A stretch of DNA of 64,000 nt from Caldicoprobacter algeriensis (GTDB lineage Bacteria; Bacillota; Clostridia; Caldicoprobacterales; Caldicoprobacteraceae), in the NCBI RefSeq assembly GCF_023838525.1, contig NZ_JAHUQD010000013.1, positions 1 to 64,000 on the forward strand, given 5' to 3'. The translations under genes were made by a program, and so were the position numbers. Of the stretch, positions 1-8,754 are shown one piece after another (position 1 is the stretch's first letter; each line of letters starts with the position of its first letter). The notes under the pieces were generated by a model. That model was given only the letters and a program-made list of their open reading frames with translations, was not told the origin of the DNA and ran no database searches.

Positions 1-350
1 AATAGATCCACTCCCTAGCATTTATTTCCCTCCGATTCTTTGTAGGATTAATCAGAGGGATAATTCGCCAGGGGGTGGGTCAATTCCTTTTCGTTGCTCC
101 TGGGTCAATTATACACCGGCGGTGACAAATTGAACTTCTTGGATTTGAGACTCGAATTGAAGTCTATTTTTTGACGTGTACTTTCCTACCATGTAGAGTT
201 CGTATTATAGTTACTTTTTGATGCGTACTTACCAGCTCCATTATGTTTTAAGATATGTTAAACATTTTTATCTTCTATGTATATTTTAGAGAACAATTTG
301 TTCATAGTCAAGTACTTTTTGTTCCAAATTCTGATTACGCAAATCGTTTA
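1..350. other. Non-coding region with repeated motifs, possible IS end remnant
   Basis: No gene is visible here. The motif TGGGTCAATT occurs twice (near 75-85 and 102-112), the second time followed by ACACCGGCGGTGACA. A second pair of near-identical 16-mers lies at 168-183 and 215-230 (TTTTTGAYGYGTACTT). Multiple short direct repeats of this kind are typical of IS21-family ends, so position 1 may lie just inside or beside such an element. This is inference. A palindrome, GAACAA-T-TTGTTC at 291-303, sits about 50 bases before the promoter of the next gene, and another TTGTTC half-site follows near 320. These could be operator sites for the regulator downstream. Confidence 0.35.
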
Positions 351-359
351 TGCTATAAT
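351..359 (+). promoter_or_regulatory. Extended -10 promoter of the XRE regulator gene
   Basis: TGCTATAAT is a perfect -10 hexamer with an extended TGn. No strong -35 lies at the usual distance, which fits an extended -10 promoter. The ribosome binding site AGGTGG follows at about 366-371, and the ATG is at 381. Confidence 0.6.
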
Positions 360-380
360 CCAAGCAGGTGGTGAAATTAA

Positions 381-734
381 ATGATAGGGAAAAGAATACG
401 AGAACTCAGAGATATGAAACAATTGAGCAGGAAAGACCTAGCAAAAGTTCTTGGGGTAACCGAGAGAACAATAGGTTTCTATGAATCAGAAGAAAGAAAT
501 CCGCCTATTGATATATTAAACAAGCTTGCAGACATATTTGATGTATCTGTAGATTATCTATTGGGGAGAACCAACATCCCAAATTTAAATAGACATTATC
601 ACAAAACTCAAACATCTGATATGTACTTCACCCTGGAGGAACTAGAAGAATTTATACTAAGCAAACGTAAACATCGACAACAGAGTACAGATAATAACAA
701 TCATACCCCAAAAAAGAATGGCAATAAAGAATGA
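381..734 (+). CDS. XRE-family HTH transcriptional regulator
   Basis: This 117-residue protein has an N-terminal Cro/C1-type helix-turn-helix at about residues 3-60 (IRELRDMKQLSRKDLAK, then TERTIGFYESEERNPPIDIL, then a DVSVDYLLGRT end). That is the standard architecture of small phage- or stress-type repressors. The C-terminal half is charged and ends in a hydrophilic Lys/Asn-rich tail with no recognised domain, so its ligand or partner is unknown. The ATG has a good AGGTGG site and a promoter directly upstream. The gene is monocistronic, ending in a strong terminator that begins inside its last codons. Palindromic half-sites upstream suggest autoregulation, which is inference. No phage genes are adjacent. 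Confidence 0.88.
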   Translation: MIGKRIRELRDMKQLSRKDLAKVLGVTERTIGFYESEERNPPIDILNKLADIFDVSVDYLLGRTNIPNLNRHYHKTQTSDMYFTLEELEEFILSKRKHRQQSTDNNNHTPKKNGNKE

Positions 735-762
735 CAGCAAGATGCTGTCATTCTATTTTTTT
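728..762 (+). terminator. Rho-independent terminator after the XRE gene
   Basis: A perfect 12-bp stem (AGAATGACAGCA pairing with TGCTGTCATTCT) with an AGA loop is followed by a run of seven T. The left arm overlaps the last codons of the gene. Confidence 0.9.
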
Positions 763-907
763 ATCAAATTTCTTTTCCAGGTGAACTACCACTCACCTAT
801 GGAGGTGGTGGCTTCCTGTTTCATTGACCAGACTTGCTGCGAAAGAAAAAAAACTTCTCCTTTCGCAGTAGAGGCCCAATCTCCACAGGCGTAAATTCGG
901 GTAGTCC

Positions 908-2036
908 CTACCCTATCTCTTTTATCAAAACTGCACCATATCCCCTCAAATTCTTCGCCGCATTCTCGTCTCTGTCATGTACACTTCCACATACAGGGCA
1001 TTCCCATACCCGCTCCCATAGTTTAAGTCCAACATAATAATGTCCACATCTGCTGCATACCTTAGACGACGGGAATGTCCTTTCTGCAACCACTAACAAC
1101 CTGTTATACCACTTCGCCTTGTAACATAAATAATCCAAAAACTTCGACCACGAGCTGTCCAATATATACTTCGCAAACTTTGTCCTTGCAAGCCCTTTTA
1201 TGTTCAAATCCTCAACCACCACGACTTGGTTATCGTCTATGATGGCCTTGGACAATTTATGCAAAAAATCTTCCCTGCTATTCTTTACATGTTCATGCTC
1301 CCTAGCAAGCCTCTTTATCGCTTTCTCCCTGTTCCTTGAACCTTTCTCCTTCCTTGACAACTGCCTCTGCAACCTCTTAAGCCTCTTCTCAGCTTTGATA
1401 AGATACTTTGGATACTCAACCTTGAATACCCCTACGTCATTTGCAATTGTTGCAAAGTGCTGTAAGCCTAAATCTATTCCACAAACCAAATTACTGGGCT
1501 CCTTTATTTCGTTCCTCGGATCCTGTACCTCCACAAGTATACTTACGTAGTACCTTCCTGATTTCGTCTTAACTACTGTAACTGATTTTATCCTCCCTTC
1601 AAATCCCCTGTGTAATACCGCTTTTATCCCCTCTTTTATCTTCGGAAGATAAATAAATCCTTCCTCAAAATCCACCCTTATCGTCTCGTTCCCATTTGGA
1701 AGTATCTGATTCTTCGTTGTATATGACTGCTTATCTTTCTTCTTCTTGAACTTCGGCATTCCAAAATGCTTTGGATTCTTGAAATAATCTCTAAAAGCTT
1801 TTTCTTGATTTAATTGCACGTTGGCAAGGGCAAGGCTATCTACTTCCTTCAAAAAAGGATATTCCTTATTTATATTTCGCCGGTGTTACCCTCGGTATTT
1901 TTTTGCCCTGCTCCAAAGCTTCAAGCTTCTCTTCCAGCATCTTGTTCCAAACAAACCTGCAGCATCCAAAAATCTTTTCAAAAAATTCCTTTTGCTTATC
2001 TGAAGGATATATCCGACACTTATATGCTTTTAACAT
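908..2036 (-). pseudogene. tnpB: TnpB (RNA-guided nuclease of IS605 elements), frameshifted
   Basis: The intact family protein is about 380 residues. Here the first part (from ATG at 2036, with AAGGAG upstream) starts MLKAYKCRIYPS and runs to TPAKYK, then hits TAA near 1866. The rest continues one frame over as KEYPFLKEVDSLALANVQLN. One extra T after the AAATATAAA codons explains the break. The C-terminal part keeps the RuvC-like residues (D in GIDLGLQHFA, E in VVEDLNIKGL, D in HDRDENAAKNL) and a four-cysteine zinc finger (CSRC, CPVC). TnpB is a DNA nuclease guided by an RNA from the element's right end. A fragment starting in frame at 1852 lacks the N-terminal domain, so activity is unlikely. 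A sequencing error is the alternative. Confidence 0.85.
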
Positions 2037-2436
2037 AGCTTTTTTCTCCTTGACTTTCAATGTATCTTCTAATTACCTCAACTGGAGCTCCACCGCTTGT
2101 CAATAAACAATAGCTTCTTGACCAAAAATATTCCTTCCACAATTTCTCTCTAATTTCAGGAAATTCTTTCTTTATCAGCCTTGACGAAGCACTCTTATAG
2201 GCATTTATAAATCTTGAAAGTTGAGTTGTAGGAGTTGCTTTGAATAGGACATGAACATGATCTTTGTCGTAATTCCATTCAACTAAAGTTATGTTGTAGT
2301 TTAGTTGAATATACTCAAAGATTTCTCTTAGCCTTCTCGAGATTCTTTCATCTATAACATTTCTTCTGTATTTTGTCACCAAAATCAAGTGATAATATAA
2401 AAGAAATACTGAATGTTTATTTGAGTCTAATTTCAT
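2020..2436 (-). CDS. tnpA: IS200/IS605 Y1 transposase TnpA
   Basis: A HUH single-strand transposase of about 138 residues if started at MKLDSNKHS. That ATG has GGTG six bases upstream; a start two codons earlier is possible, and a longer frame reaches 2487 without a good ribosome site. The HUH motif is H60-V-H62 (KDHVHVLF), and the catalytic tyrosine is Y125 (VIRRYIESQG). The protein cuts and joins single-stranded element ends held in hairpins. Length and motifs look complete, so the element may still move even though tnpB is broken. It overlaps the start of tnpB by about 17 bases, as is usual in this family. Confidence 0.9.
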   Translation of the reverse strand: MKLDSNKHSVFLLYYHLILVTKYRRNVIDERISRRLREIFEYIQLNYNITLVEWNYDKDHVHVLFKATPTTQLSRFINAYKSASSRLIKKEFPEIREKLWKEYFWSRSYCLLTSGGAPVEVIRRYIESQGEKSYVKSI

Positions 2437-2541
2437 TGACATCACCAAATATATTATATACCGAAACTGAGTTTCTATCAACCACAATTCATCTCCATCT
2501 TATAGAAGATGGAGACTTCTTACGGCAAAGGTGTTAAAAAC

Positions 2542-2583
2542 AAAAAAGACCGTACCCCATCTCTCAATAGATGAGGACGATCT
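2542..2583 (-). terminator. Terminator of the rpsF-ssb-rpsR operon
   Basis: On the minus strand, AGATCGTCCTCATCT pairs with AGATGGGGTACGGTCT (one bulge and G-U pairs). It is followed by TTTTTTG, 10 or so bases after the rpsR stop codon. T residues on the other side would let it work in both directions. Confidence 0.8.
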
Positions 2584-2594
2584 TTTTTGCATCT

Positions 2595-2840
2595 TTACTC
2601 CACAGTGAAAGGCAACAGCGCCAGGTTGCGCGCTCTTTTAATGGCCACCGTCAACTGCCTTTGATGTTTAGCGCAGTTCCCGGAAATCCTGCGCGGAAGG
2701 ATTTTACCTCGCTCGGTCATATATTTCCTAAGCCTTTGAATATCCTTGTAGTCTACCTTCTCAATTTTATCTAGACAAAAGCTACAAACTCTCTTCTTAT
2801 TGCGCCTTCCTCTAGCAGGCTTTACCGCATTCTCAACCAT
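2595..2840 (-). CDS. rpsR: 30S ribosomal protein bS18
   Basis: This 81-residue protein matches bS18 throughout: a basic N-terminus, the [21 protein letters not shown] core and the [17 protein letters not shown] motif that binds 16S rRNA in the platform. The N-terminal CSFC and the later C give the zinc-type cysteine set found in some bS18 paralogues. The ATG has a strong site, AAGGAGG, nine bases upstream. It is the last gene of rpsF-ssb-rpsR, 21 bases after ssb, and is followed by a terminator. This order is the usual one in Firmicutes. Confidence 0.97.
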   Translation of the reverse strand: MVENAVKPARGRRNKKRVCSFCLDKIEKVDYKDIQRLRKYMTERGKILPRRISGNCAKHQRQLTVAIKRARNLALLPFTVE

Positions 2841-2861
2841 CCACCTTTACCTCCTTCCACT

Positions 2862-3320
2862 TTAGAATGGAAGCTCATCCTCTTCTCCTTCAATGTATTG
2901 GAAACCAGCAGGGGCATCCTCGTACTCTTGCTGCCCTCCGTATTCTTGCTGCGAATGCGACAGGTCATCAAACGGCACCGCACTCCTATCCATCCCAGAA
3001 CTATCGCGATCCAGAAATACCACTTCATCTGCTACCACTTCAGTCACATAGCGCCGCTGTCCATCGCGCCCCTCGTAGTTGCGGGTCTGAATCCTTCCCG
3101 AGACGGCTACCAATCTGCCCTTACTGAGATATTTAGCGCATGTTTCGGCCAAACCCCGCCATACCACAATAGGAATAAAGTCAGCTTCACGCTCCCCTTG
3201 CTGGTTGATAAAATTCCTGTTTACCGCCAGGAAAAAAGTCGTTACCGCAACGCCGCTAGGGAGGTACCGAATCTCCGGGTCCTTGGTTAAACGCCCAATC
3301 AACACAACCTTGTTTAACAA
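2862..3320 (-). CDS. ssb: Single-stranded DNA-binding protein SSB
   Basis: A 152-residue SSB with the N-terminal OB fold at about residues 1-105 ([57 protein letters not shown]). A Gln/Glu/Ser-rich linker follows, then the acidic tip EDELPF that recruits replication and repair partners. The start appears to be TTG at 3318-3320, with GGGTG upstream. This suits a gene translated after rpsF in a coupled operon. SSB coats single-stranded DNA during replication, recombination and repair. Confidence 0.96.
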   Translation of the reverse strand: MLNKVVLIGRLTKDPEIRYLPSGVAVTTFFLAVNRNFINQQGEREADFIPIVVWRGLAETCAKYLSKGRLVAVSGRIQTRNYEGRDGQRRYVTEVVADEVVFLDRDSSGMDRSAVPFDDLSHSQQEYGGQQEYEDAPAGFQYIEGEEDELPF

Positions 3321-3339
3321 TTTTTACACCCACTTTCTA

Positions 3340-3633
3340 CTATTCGTCCTCCCGGACAATCAAATAGCGGATGACCTCATCTGTGATCTTATACACGCGT
3401 TCCAGTTCCTGTGGGACAGAAGGCCCTGCAGTAAAATTCATGAGCACATAATAACCCTCTCTGAAATGGTTGATGGGATAGGCCAGCTTTCTCTTGCCCC
3501 ACTCGTCCACCTTTTCCACCTGTCCGCCCTGTTCAGCGATGAGATTTGAAAATTTCTGGACAGTCTGTTTAATGGCCTCTTCTTCCAGATCAGGGCGGAG
3601 CACATACATGGTCTCGTACTTCCTTATCCTCAT
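3340..3633 (-). CDS. rpsF: 30S ribosomal protein bS6
   Basis: A 97-residue protein of full family length: [17 protein letters not shown]-type start, [13 protein letters not shown] centre and GYYVLMNF strand. bS6 binds 16S rRNA together with bS18, encoded two genes downstream. The site GGAGGTG lies about eight bases before the ATG. It is the first gene of the operon, with a consensus promoter about 90-120 bases upstream. The region in between is long enough for a regulatory leader, but no clear bS6:bS18-binding structure was seen. Confidence 0.96.
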   Translation of the reverse strand: MRIRKYETMYVLRPDLEEEAIKQTVQKFSNLIAEQGGQVEKVDEWGKRKLAYPINHFREGYYVLMNFTAGPSVPQELERVYKITDEVIRYLIVREDE

Positions 3634-3724
3634 CCGTCTTCACCTCCTTTTGGACTTTGGCCCTGCCTCAAAGCAGAGCAAGGATGCAGCATGTATACTG
3701 CTTTTCCAATTTTTCATCATTTGC

Positions 3725-3753
3725 ATTATATCACCGTCCGGGGCTAAATGCAA
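3725..3753 (-). promoter_or_regulatory. Sigma-A promoter of rpsF-ssb-rpsR
   Basis: On the minus strand, TTGCAT (3748-3753) is separated by exactly 17 bases from TATAAT (3725-3730). This is a near-consensus vegetative promoter, 92 bases upstream of the rpsF start codon. Confidence 0.82.
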
Positions 3754-3790
3754 CAAAAAAGTTTATCTCCTCCGCATTGTAAAAAATTTA

Positions 3791-4714
3791 CTATGAATTG
3801 GGATCCAGAACATCCCTCAGGGCATCGCCAAAAAGGTTAAAACCCAGTACTACCAGCATGATCATAAGCCCTGGAAAAAACGAGATCCACGGCGCCTGAT
3901 CAAGCAGCCCCTTACCGCTGTCTAAAATAACCCCCCAGCTGGGCTCAGGCGGTTGAGCCCCCAATCCCAAAAAACTTAAGGAAGCTTCTATCACAATGGC
4001 CTTGGGCAATTCCAAAGTCGCCATAAAAATCACAGGTGCCAATGCATTGGGAAGCATGTGCCTGAATATTATTCTGGCATCGCTCATGCCAAGGATGCGC
4101 GCGGCTTGAACAAATTCCCGCTCCCTTAAAGAGAGGAACTGGCCCCTTACCACTCTGCAGTATCCTGCCCAGCTTGCAAGTGCAATGGCTATTATCACGT
4201 TTTCAACCCCTGTCCCCAGGGCAGCAATAAAGGCTATGGCCAAAAGTGTAGTGGGGAACGACCAGGCAATATCGGTTATAGAAGTGATGATATAATCCAC
4301 AACTCCCCCGTAATATCCGGCCAAGGCCCCCAGCACCGTACCTATCACCAGCGAAATTCCCACCGCCACAAATGCCACCCTTAGCGATATTCGCGCTCCG
4401 TAAACTATTCTGCTGAATATATCCCTGCCAAACTCGTCTGTACCAAACAGATGCTCAGCGGAAGGAGGCTGCAGCACAACCGAAATATCAGGCTTATCAT
4501 ACTCGTACGGTGCCAGCCAGGGTGCGAATACCGCCGTACAGACAAACAACAAGATGATCATCGCTCCAAATACAGCTCCTTTATGCTTGAAAAGCTTTGC
4601 AACGAAATCGGCAAAGGGCTTCCGTACTTTTTCCTCTCTCACTTCCAAAGCCTGCTGCTCAATCCATTCATTTTCAATGTACACTCCTCCATTTCTGCTC
4701 TGAGGCGCAATCAT
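3791..4714 (-). CDS. oppC: Peptide ABC transporter permease (OppC/DppC type)
   Basis: A 307-residue inner-membrane permease. It has a cytoplasmic N-terminus, a first membrane segment near 45-70 (GAVFGAMIILLFVCTAVFAP), the N-terminal OppC signature HLFGTDEFGRDIFSRIVYGAR, five further membrane segments, and the EAA loop that contacts the ATPase (AARILGMSDARIIFRHMLPNALAPV). It forms the translocation pore with permease B for oligopeptides, dipeptides or related solutes; the substrate cannot be read from sequence. The ATG at 4714 has GAAGGTG upstream. It is the last gene of the D-F-A-B-C operon, 27 bases after the original stop of the damaged oppB. Confidence 0.92.
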   Translation of the reverse strand: MIAPQSRNGGVYIENEWIEQQALEVREEKVRKPFADFVAKLFKHKGAVFGAMIILLFVCTAVFAPWLAPYEYDKPDISVVLQPPSAEHLFGTDEFGRDIFSRIVYGARISLRVAFVAVGISLVIGTVLGALAGYYGGVVDYIITSITDIAWSFPTTLLAIAFIAALGTGVENVIIAIALASWAGYCRVVRGQFLSLREREFVQAARILGMSDARIIFRHMLPNALAPVIFMATLELPKAIVIEASLSFLGLGAQPPEPSWGVILDSGKGLLDQAPWISFFPGLMIMLVVLGFNLFGDALRDVLDPNS

Positions 4715-4741
4715 CCCTCATATCACCTTCTTTCGGCAAGA

Positions 4742-5676
4742 TTAACTGTATCTTATCCTGGGGTCCACAATGGCATACAGTATATCTGCCAAAATGTTGG
4801 CCAGAATTATTGAGGAAGTCAGCACTATCATAGAGCCCTGGACAACGAGCCCTGGACAACGGGATAGTCCCGCGCCAGTATAGAATCTACCATCAATCGG
4901 CCTATCCCTGGAATGCTGAATATGATCTCAAGGGCAACCGACCCGCCAATGATCCATCCCAGCCTAAGACCCATAAGCGTGATAACTGGAATCAGGGCGT
5001 TTTTGAGCGCATGCCTATAAATCACCACTTTTTCCAAAAGCCCCTTGCTCCTGGCGGTTCTCACGTAATCCTGCTTCAAAACCTCCAGCATGCTTGACCT
5101 TACCATCCTTGCTGTTATGGCCGTATTGGTCAATCCAATGGCAAAGCTGGGAAGTATGAGGTGCCGTATGGTCCCGTAGCCCGAAATGGGGAACCATCTT
5201 AACTTATAAGCGAAAAAGTACATGAGCAGCATGCCAAGCCAGAATGTGGGAATGGCTGTCCCCAGCAGAGTGCCTGACATACACAAATAATCCACCATGG
5301 TATTCTTCTTTACTGCAGCTATCACCCCTGCCGGAATGGCAATTAAGAAGGTTATCAAAAACCCCAGCAGGCCGATCTCCAGCGTGACAGGCAGTCTTTC
5401 TTTAATCATCTCTATTACCGGCCGCTCCTGTAGAATGGAAACGCCTAAATCACCTTCAATCACGCTCTTTATAAACCTCAAATACTGTATAATGAACGGC
5501 TGATCTAGACCGTACTTCCGCCTTATGCTCTCATAAACCTCGGGCGTTACGTTGGGCCCAGCAATTTGGGACACCGGATCCCCTGGGGCAAAGTAAAATA
5601 TCGAAAAAACGATGATAGTCATGACTGTGACTACTGGTATCATCAAAACTATTCTTTTTACAATGTATTTCAGCAT
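4742..5676 (-). pseudogene. oppB: Peptide ABC transporter permease (OppB/DppB type), disrupted by a 14-bp duplication
   Basis: The permease reads normally from MLKYIVKRIVLMIPVV (5676) through the FAPGDP motif, the EAA loop (ARSKGLLEKVVIYRHALKNALIPV) and IFSIPGIGRLMVDSIL, as far as ARDYPVVQGS. There the 14 bases GAGCCCTGGACAAC are present twice in tandem (4833-4846 and 4847-4860). The frame changes to LSRAL and stops at 4828. With one copy removed, the frame continues MIVLTSSIILANILADILYA and ends normally at TAA 4742-4744, giving 306 residues, the family length. The present product (282 residues) lacks the last membrane segment. This is a recent lesion, a reversible slippage site or an assembly error. 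Confidence 0.9.
4833..4860. repeat. 14-bp tandem duplication inside oppB
   Basis: Two perfect adjacent copies of GAGCCCTGGACAAC. The length is not a multiple of three, so the duplication shifts the oppB frame; loss of one copy restores it. Confidence 0.97.
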
Positions 5677-5890
5677 AATCTACACTCCCCGGATTTTTTG
5701 TTTGATAACAAGCATTAATAGCAATATCATCAGCTGATAGAGCGACTTACTGTACTTTTACACCTTTTCTGCCTCCAACCCGTATTGGGTCTTCACAGTT
5801 TGCCTGTCACTATATAAATAAACCAGTAATCCTTTGAGGTCATCAATGTTCATCAAACCATGCCTACTTTTTGATACTTACGAAAGATAT

Positions 5891-5931
5891 GGATTTGGCG
5901 AGAATTTGTAGTATGCATTCTCACCAAATCC
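5891..5931 (-). terminator. Stem-loop directly after the peptide-binding protein gene
   Basis: GGATTTGGCGAGAAT (5891-5905) pairs with ATTCTCACCAAATCC (5917-5931): 15 positions, one mismatch. On the minus strand it begins three bases after the oppA stop and lacks a T-run. It is therefore more likely an mRNA-protecting or attenuating hairpin than a full terminator. Such an element would raise the binding protein above the permeases that follow. Confidence 0.65.
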
Positions 5932-5933
5932 CC

Positions 5934-7508
5934 TTACTCTACCTCGATGTCAAATCCATCGTTGTACTGCAGCATCCAAGGATGATATTTGAAGTTTTTC
6001 ACTTCCTTGCGCACCACGATTATCTGCATGGGCACGTAAATGGGCGCCCACACAGCTTGCTCGATCAAGTAACGCTGTACCTCCTTGTACGCCTTGGCCC
6101 TTTCAGCCCAGGTCGGCCTTCTAGCCGCATACATGATGAGCTCATCAGTTTTTGGGTCCCTCCATCTCGAATGGTTTGGATATGGGAAGCGCTCCGAAAG
6201 CAAGAACCAGTCAAGTATATCTGCATTTGGCCAGCTGTACTCCCTTATAAACAGTTCCTGTTTGCCTTCCTTAAGCATATCGGTATAGCTAGCAGAGTCG
6301 TACAGCTGAATCTTGGTTTCTATACCCACTTCTTTAAGCTGCCGCTGGATAATCTCAGCCAGCTTGCTGCTCTTGGATGAATTGTCGGCCGAAAGGGTTG
6401 CCTTGAATCCATTAGGATAACCTGCTTCGGCCAACAGTTGCCTGGCCTTTTCAGGATTATACTCATAAGCCAGTCCACGGCTTTCCTCAAGGTACTCGTC
6501 TTTGAGGGCAGGGGGTAGATACCCATACGCCACCTCTCCAATCCCCCTGAACACAAACTTTATAATCTCTTCTCTGTTCAACGCATGATTTATAGCCCTG
6601 CGAACCCTCACGTCGTTAAAGGGTTCCTTGTCAGTAGCATAGGCAAGATATCCCAGCTTTGTGGCCGGTTCCTTGTAAACTGTAATATCAGGATTTTTTC
6701 CCAGCTTTTCCACATAGGTTTCGGGAACATTCCTGAGTATGTGAATGCCTCCCGTCTCAAGCTCCATGATCCTGGAACTTTCATCGGGTATAACTTTCAA
6801 GATTATCTTGTCGATGAGGGCCGGTCCCCTGTTGGACATCCACTCGGGGCCCCAGTTGTAATCCTCGTTTTTGACTAGGACCGTCCTGTCTCCCGGAATC
6901 CACTCCTCCAGCTTATAAGGCCCTGTACCTATCACGATCTTTTTACCATAATCGTCGCCGTATTTCTCATACGCATTGGCAGGATGTATGCCGGCAGCGG
7001 TGTTGGAGAGATTGAACAAAAGATTGGGAAACGGATAATTCAGGATTATTCTCACCGTGTGGTCGTCAACAACCTCAACTTCCTTTATGGCTTCTAGATC
7101 AGCTCTGAAAGGCGAACCCGTTGCAGGGTCTTTTATGGTATCAATAGTCCATTTAACGTCATGGGCCGTAAAATCCGAGCCGTCGTGGAACTTTACGCCC
7201 TTTCTCAGATAAAAGGTCCATACCAAACCGTCTTCCGATACCTCCCATCGCTCGGCCAATCCCGGCCGATAGCCAAACTCATAGTCTCTGCTGACAAGCC
7301 TGTCATGTATATAAATTAGGGCATCGGAATACCACGCCGTCTTTATAGTATCCAGAAGCTCGGCATCCCTGTCAAATCCAATGACCAGGACCTTCTCGGA
7401 AGCTTTGGTATCAGCCTTCTTGGAACACCCTGCCACAGCGCTCAGCAAAAACACGCCCAATAAAAGCAACGCCGCAATTTTCCTCAATGCCTTTTTCACT
7501 CTGCTCAT
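5934..7508 (-). CDS. oppA: Peptide ABC transporter substrate-binding lipoprotein (OppA/DppA type)
   Basis: A 524-residue SBP_bac_5 family protein. It has a lipoprotein signal peptide with a positive N-terminus, a hydrophobic core and lipobox SAVAGC; lipidation is expected at C28. The mature protein carries family landmarks: LAERWEVSEDGLVWTFYLR, KFHDGSDFTAHDVKWT, GTGPYKLEEW and NDVRVRRAINHALNREEI. It would be anchored outside the membrane and deliver peptides or similar solutes to the B/C permease pair. It is the third gene of the operon, 84 bases after oppF and followed by a strong stem-loop. The substrate could also be an oligosaccharide or nickel chelate, since the family is broad. Confidence 0.93.
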   Translation of the reverse strand: MSRVKKALRKIAALLLLGVFLLSAVAGCSKKADTKASEKVLVIGFDRDAELLDTIKTAWYSDALIYIHDRLVSRDYEFGYRPGLAERWEVSEDGLVWTFYLRKGVKFHDGSDFTAHDVKWTIDTIKDPATGSPFRADLEAIKEVEVVDDHTVRIILNYPFPNLLFNLSNTAAGIHPANAYEKYGDDYGKKIVIGTGPYKLEEWIPGDRTVLVKNEDYNWGPEWMSNRGPALIDKIILKVIPDESSRIMELETGGIHILRNVPETYVEKLGKNPDITVYKEPATKLGYLAYATDKEPFNDVRVRRAINHALNREEIIKFVFRGIGEVAYGYLPPALKDEYLEESRGLAYEYNPEKARQLLAEAGYPNGFKATLSADNSSKSSKLAEIIQRQLKEVGIETKIQLYDSASYTDMLKEGKQELFIREYSWPNADILDWFLLSERFPYPNHSRWRDPKTDELIMYAARRPTWAERAKAYKEVQRYLIEQAVWAPIYVPMQIIVVRKEVKNFKYHPWMLQYNDGFDIEVE

Positions 7509-7592
7509 CCCTCCTTATTGATTTTTGTGTTATAGAAATTTTTTGTGCTTCCACTCAGTGTGGTTTTGGCAACACTCTACACAAAACGTCTT

Positions 7593-8564
7593 TTAATAGA
7601 GATGACAGGCCACAAAATGCTGGTTGCCTACCAGCTTTATTGGCGGTTCAACCTCACTGCACTGTTTTGTAGCATATTTGCATCTGGTGCTGAACCTGCA
7701 TCCCGTCGGGGGATTGACCGGATTGGGCACTTCTCCCTCCAGCACCAGCTTTTTTCTCTTTTGACCAGGCTTCAGAACGGGTATGACCGAGAGCAGGGCT
7801 TTCGAGTAGGGATGCAGTGGTTCTCTGAACAAATCTTCTGCAGGCGCCATCTCCACAATCTTGCCAAGATACATCACCGCCACACGGTCGCTGATGTGCC
7901 TGACCACCCGCAAGTCATGGGATATGAACAAGTAGGCCAGCTTTAAGCGGGCCTTAAGGTCCATGAGGAGGTTTATGATCTGGGCCTGAATGGACACATC
8001 AAGGGCTGATACCGGCTCATCGCATATCAGCAGTTTGGGATTGACGGCCAGAGCCCGTGCAATTACCACCCTTTGCCGCTGTCCCCCACTGAATTCGTGA
8101 GGATACTTCTCCATATCTTCTTTTCTAAGCCCCACCATATCAAACAGCTCTTCAACCCTCTCTCTTCGCTTAACACCATCTTTCATCCCGTGAACAAGGA
8201 GAACCTCATCCACAGCATCACCTACTGCCCTTCTCGGGTTCAAAGATGTAAAGGGATCCTGAAATATGAGCTGCATATGCTTGTATACCTGCCTGAGCTG
8301 CTTTTTGTTAAAGCGCGTTATATTTTGCCCTTCGAAAAATATCTCCCCTTCTGTAGGCTCCAGCAACCGCATAATAGTGCGCCCTGTGGTGGATTTACCG
8401 CATCCACTTTCTCCAACCAAGCCCAACGTCTCCCCATACCCTATATGAAAATCAACCCCATCCACCGCTCTCACGTATTCCATGGCCTTGCCCAGCAAGC
8501 CCTTTTTAAACGGAAAATATTTTTTCAAACCTTTTACTTCTAAAATATTTGCAGTCACGACCAT
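7593..8564 (-). CDS. oppF: Peptide ABC transporter ATPase (OppF/DppF type)
   Basis: A 323-residue ABC ATPase with Walker A (GESGCGKST), Q-loop ([13 protein letters not shown]), signature (SGGQRQR), Walker B ([12 protein letters not shown]) and H-loop ([10 protein letters not shown]). The C-terminal oligopeptide-transporter extension has the cysteine pattern [14 protein letters not shown], which binds an Fe-S cluster in some relatives. F-type proteins pair with the D-type ATPase encoded just upstream to drive transport at the cytoplasmic face. There are 190 bases between oppD and oppF with no visible gene. The ATG at 8564 has GGAGGTATGG close upstream. Confidence 0.94.
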   Translation of the reverse strand: MVVTANILEVKGLKKYFPFKKGLLGKAMEYVRAVDGVDFHIGYGETLGLVGESGCGKSTTGRTIMRLLEPTEGEIFFEGQNITRFNKKQLRQVYKHMQLIFQDPFTSLNPRRAVGDAVDEVLLVHGMKDGVKRRERVEELFDMVGLRKEDMEKYPHEFSGGQRQRVVIARALAVNPKLLICDEPVSALDVSIQAQIINLLMDLKARLKLAYLFISHDLRVVRHISDRVAVMYLGKIVEMAPAEDLFREPLHPYSKALLSVIPVLKPGQKRKKLVLEGEVPNPVNPPTGCRFSTRCKYATKQCSEVEPPIKLVGNQHFVACHLY

Positions 8565-8754
8565 ACCTCCATATTTCGCTTAACTTCTCTTCATTTAGCG
8601 CAAATAGCCGGTTTTCTCAAGCACAAGCACTTAAAGTAATGTTCTTTATAAAGCAATTAGATTTCTTGTTTAATCTCTAGAGTAGCACCTCTGCCTTCTC
8701 TTTATCTATTCTATAGCTTTCTATAGCTGCACATCTGCGCATGGTGCCAAAACT

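Larger units (their letters stand above)
781..2530 (-). mobile_element. IS200/IS605-family insertion sequence
   Basis: The element carries a Y1 transposase gene (tnpA) overlapping a tnpB gene, both on the minus strand. It has subterminal imperfect palindromes instead of terminal inverted repeats. At the tnpA end, 2492-2515 folds into a perfect 10-bp hairpin (TCTCCATCTT / AAGATGGAGA, ATAG loop). At the tnpB end, about 789-812 folds into a hairpin with a single bulged T (CCAC-T-CACC pairing with GGTGGTGG). Family elements are excised as single strands at such ends. The exact ends are estimates. The element sits just beyond the rpsR terminator, so the insertion probably disturbed nothing. The tnpB reading frame is broken. 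Confidence 0.85.

Noticed and set aside
908-1852. A stand-alone short TnpB gene
   Set aside because: The frame continues upstream in homologous sequence one frame away, so it is the 3' part of a frameshifted gene.
2981-3290. Plus-strand frames opposite ssb
   Set aside because: They are antisense to an unmistakable SSB gene in a conserved operon.
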